DNA of 14,752 nucleotides from contig JABHUT010000115.1 in assembly GCA_018658685.1 (NCBI GenBank), forward strand, positions 1 through 14,752, given 5' to 3'. Of the stretch, positions 14,535-14,752 are shown in pieces. Numbering within the stretch: position 1 is the stretch's first letter; the number at the start of each line of letters is the position of its first letter. Made by a program: the position numbers and the translations under genes. The DNA is from Alphaproteobacteria bacterium (GTDB taxonomy: Bacteria; Pseudomonadota; Alphaproteobacteria; MED-G09). The notes under the pieces are model-generated. The model was not told the origin of the DNA. It saw only the letters and a list, made by a program, of their open reading frames with translations, and ran no database searches.

Positions 14535-14752
14535 TAAATTAATCCGTATGCGTTTAAAGAAATTATGATAATAGCGGTTACTACTCCAGCAAAAATATCA
14601 TCTCCTATAACGCCAATATAACCTTTAATTCTATCTATCTTATTTATAGGAAAAGGTTTGCTAATATCAAGAATTCTAAATATCACAAAAGCTAATAATA
14701 ATGATGATATTGTAAATGGAATAAATGCTATAGCAATCCATTGTCCTAAAAC
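14534..14752 (-). CDS. pgpA: Phosphatidylglycerophosphatase A, C-terminal part (runs off the right edge)
   Basis: PgpA removes the phosphate of phosphatidylglycerophosphate in the inner membrane to give phosphatidylglycerol. Only the last 72 codons are visible: a hydrophobic helix (WIAIAFIPFTISSLLLAFVI), then FRILDISKPFPINKID and GYIGVIGDDIFAGVV, matching the family blocks FRxFDIxKPxPI and GGxGvmlDDvxAGv with the paired Asp residues, then a last hydrophobic helix ending NAYGLI. The TAA stop shares its final A with the pncC ATG. In other alphaproteobacteria pgpA also lies next to cinA/pncC, often with ispDF upstream, which would be beyond the window. The longest family signature is present, so the call is firm despite truncation. 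Confidence 0.92.
   Translation of the reverse strand, partial: VLGQWIAIAFIPFTISSLLLAFVIFRILDISKPFPINKIDRIKGYIGVIGDDIFAGVVTAIIIISLNAYGLI

Noticed and set aside
1..14752. A hidden defence, toxin-antitoxin, phage or mobile system
   Set aside because: Every long stretch is filled by an intact housekeeping gene in a familiar order. No transposase, integrase, terminal repeats, repeat array or compositional island was seen.

Overview
The window looks like a stretch of core chromosome from a free-living, AT-rich alphaproteobacterium. The evidence is gene order: a PpiD-type chaperone followed by trpE-trpG-trpD-trpC, divergent from tpiA-secG-pyrG-kdsA...eno-ftsB, and then lipA-ratA facing pncC-pgpA. 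This arrangement is familiar from alphaproteobacterial genomes. The strong A/T bias, very short intergenic gaps and intact tryptophan, queuosine and KDO pathways suggest a streamlined, probably marine, lineage rather than an obligate parasite. The lineage is inference; no rRNA or other species marker lies in the window.

Layout. Positions 1-5243 (minus strand) hold one tightly packed transcription unit, ppiD-trpE-trpG-trpD-trpC, with gaps of 0-3 bases or a 4-base overlap; trpC runs off the left edge. A 141-base divergent control region (5244-5384) separates it from tpiA, secG, pyrG and kdsA (5385-9042, plus strand). Tail to tail with kdsA is a minus-strand queuosine block, queC-queE-queF (9057-10863). 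A 72-base divergent region then leads to eno and ftsB (plus), followed by lipA and ratA (plus). The right end (14046-14752, minus) holds pncC and the C-terminal part of pgpA, which converge on ratA with one base between.

Functions. The left unit makes tryptophan precursors from chorismate, behind a membrane-anchored periplasmic chaperone. The plus-strand block covers glycolysis (TpiA, enolase), protein export (SecG), CTP synthesis (PyrG) and the KDO sugar of LPS (KdsA). The que block makes preQ0 and preQ1 for queuosine tRNA modification; queD is not here. FtsB belongs to the divisome, LipA makes lipoyl cofactor, RatA/Coq10-like is a START-fold protein, PncC recycles NMN and PgpA makes phosphatidylglycerol.

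I found no mobile element, CRISPR array, RNA gene, phage gene or obviously new system. The points worth a second look are subtle: the pdhABC-lpd genes usually found between ftsB and lipA are absent; KdsA carries the metal-independent-type Asn inside an otherwise metal-dependent-looking sequence; TrpD has Ser in place of the usual Asp of its GTGGD motif; LipA has RSSHHA instead of RSSYHA; and a hairpin covers the ftsB start codon. No gene-free stretch exceeds 300 bases.
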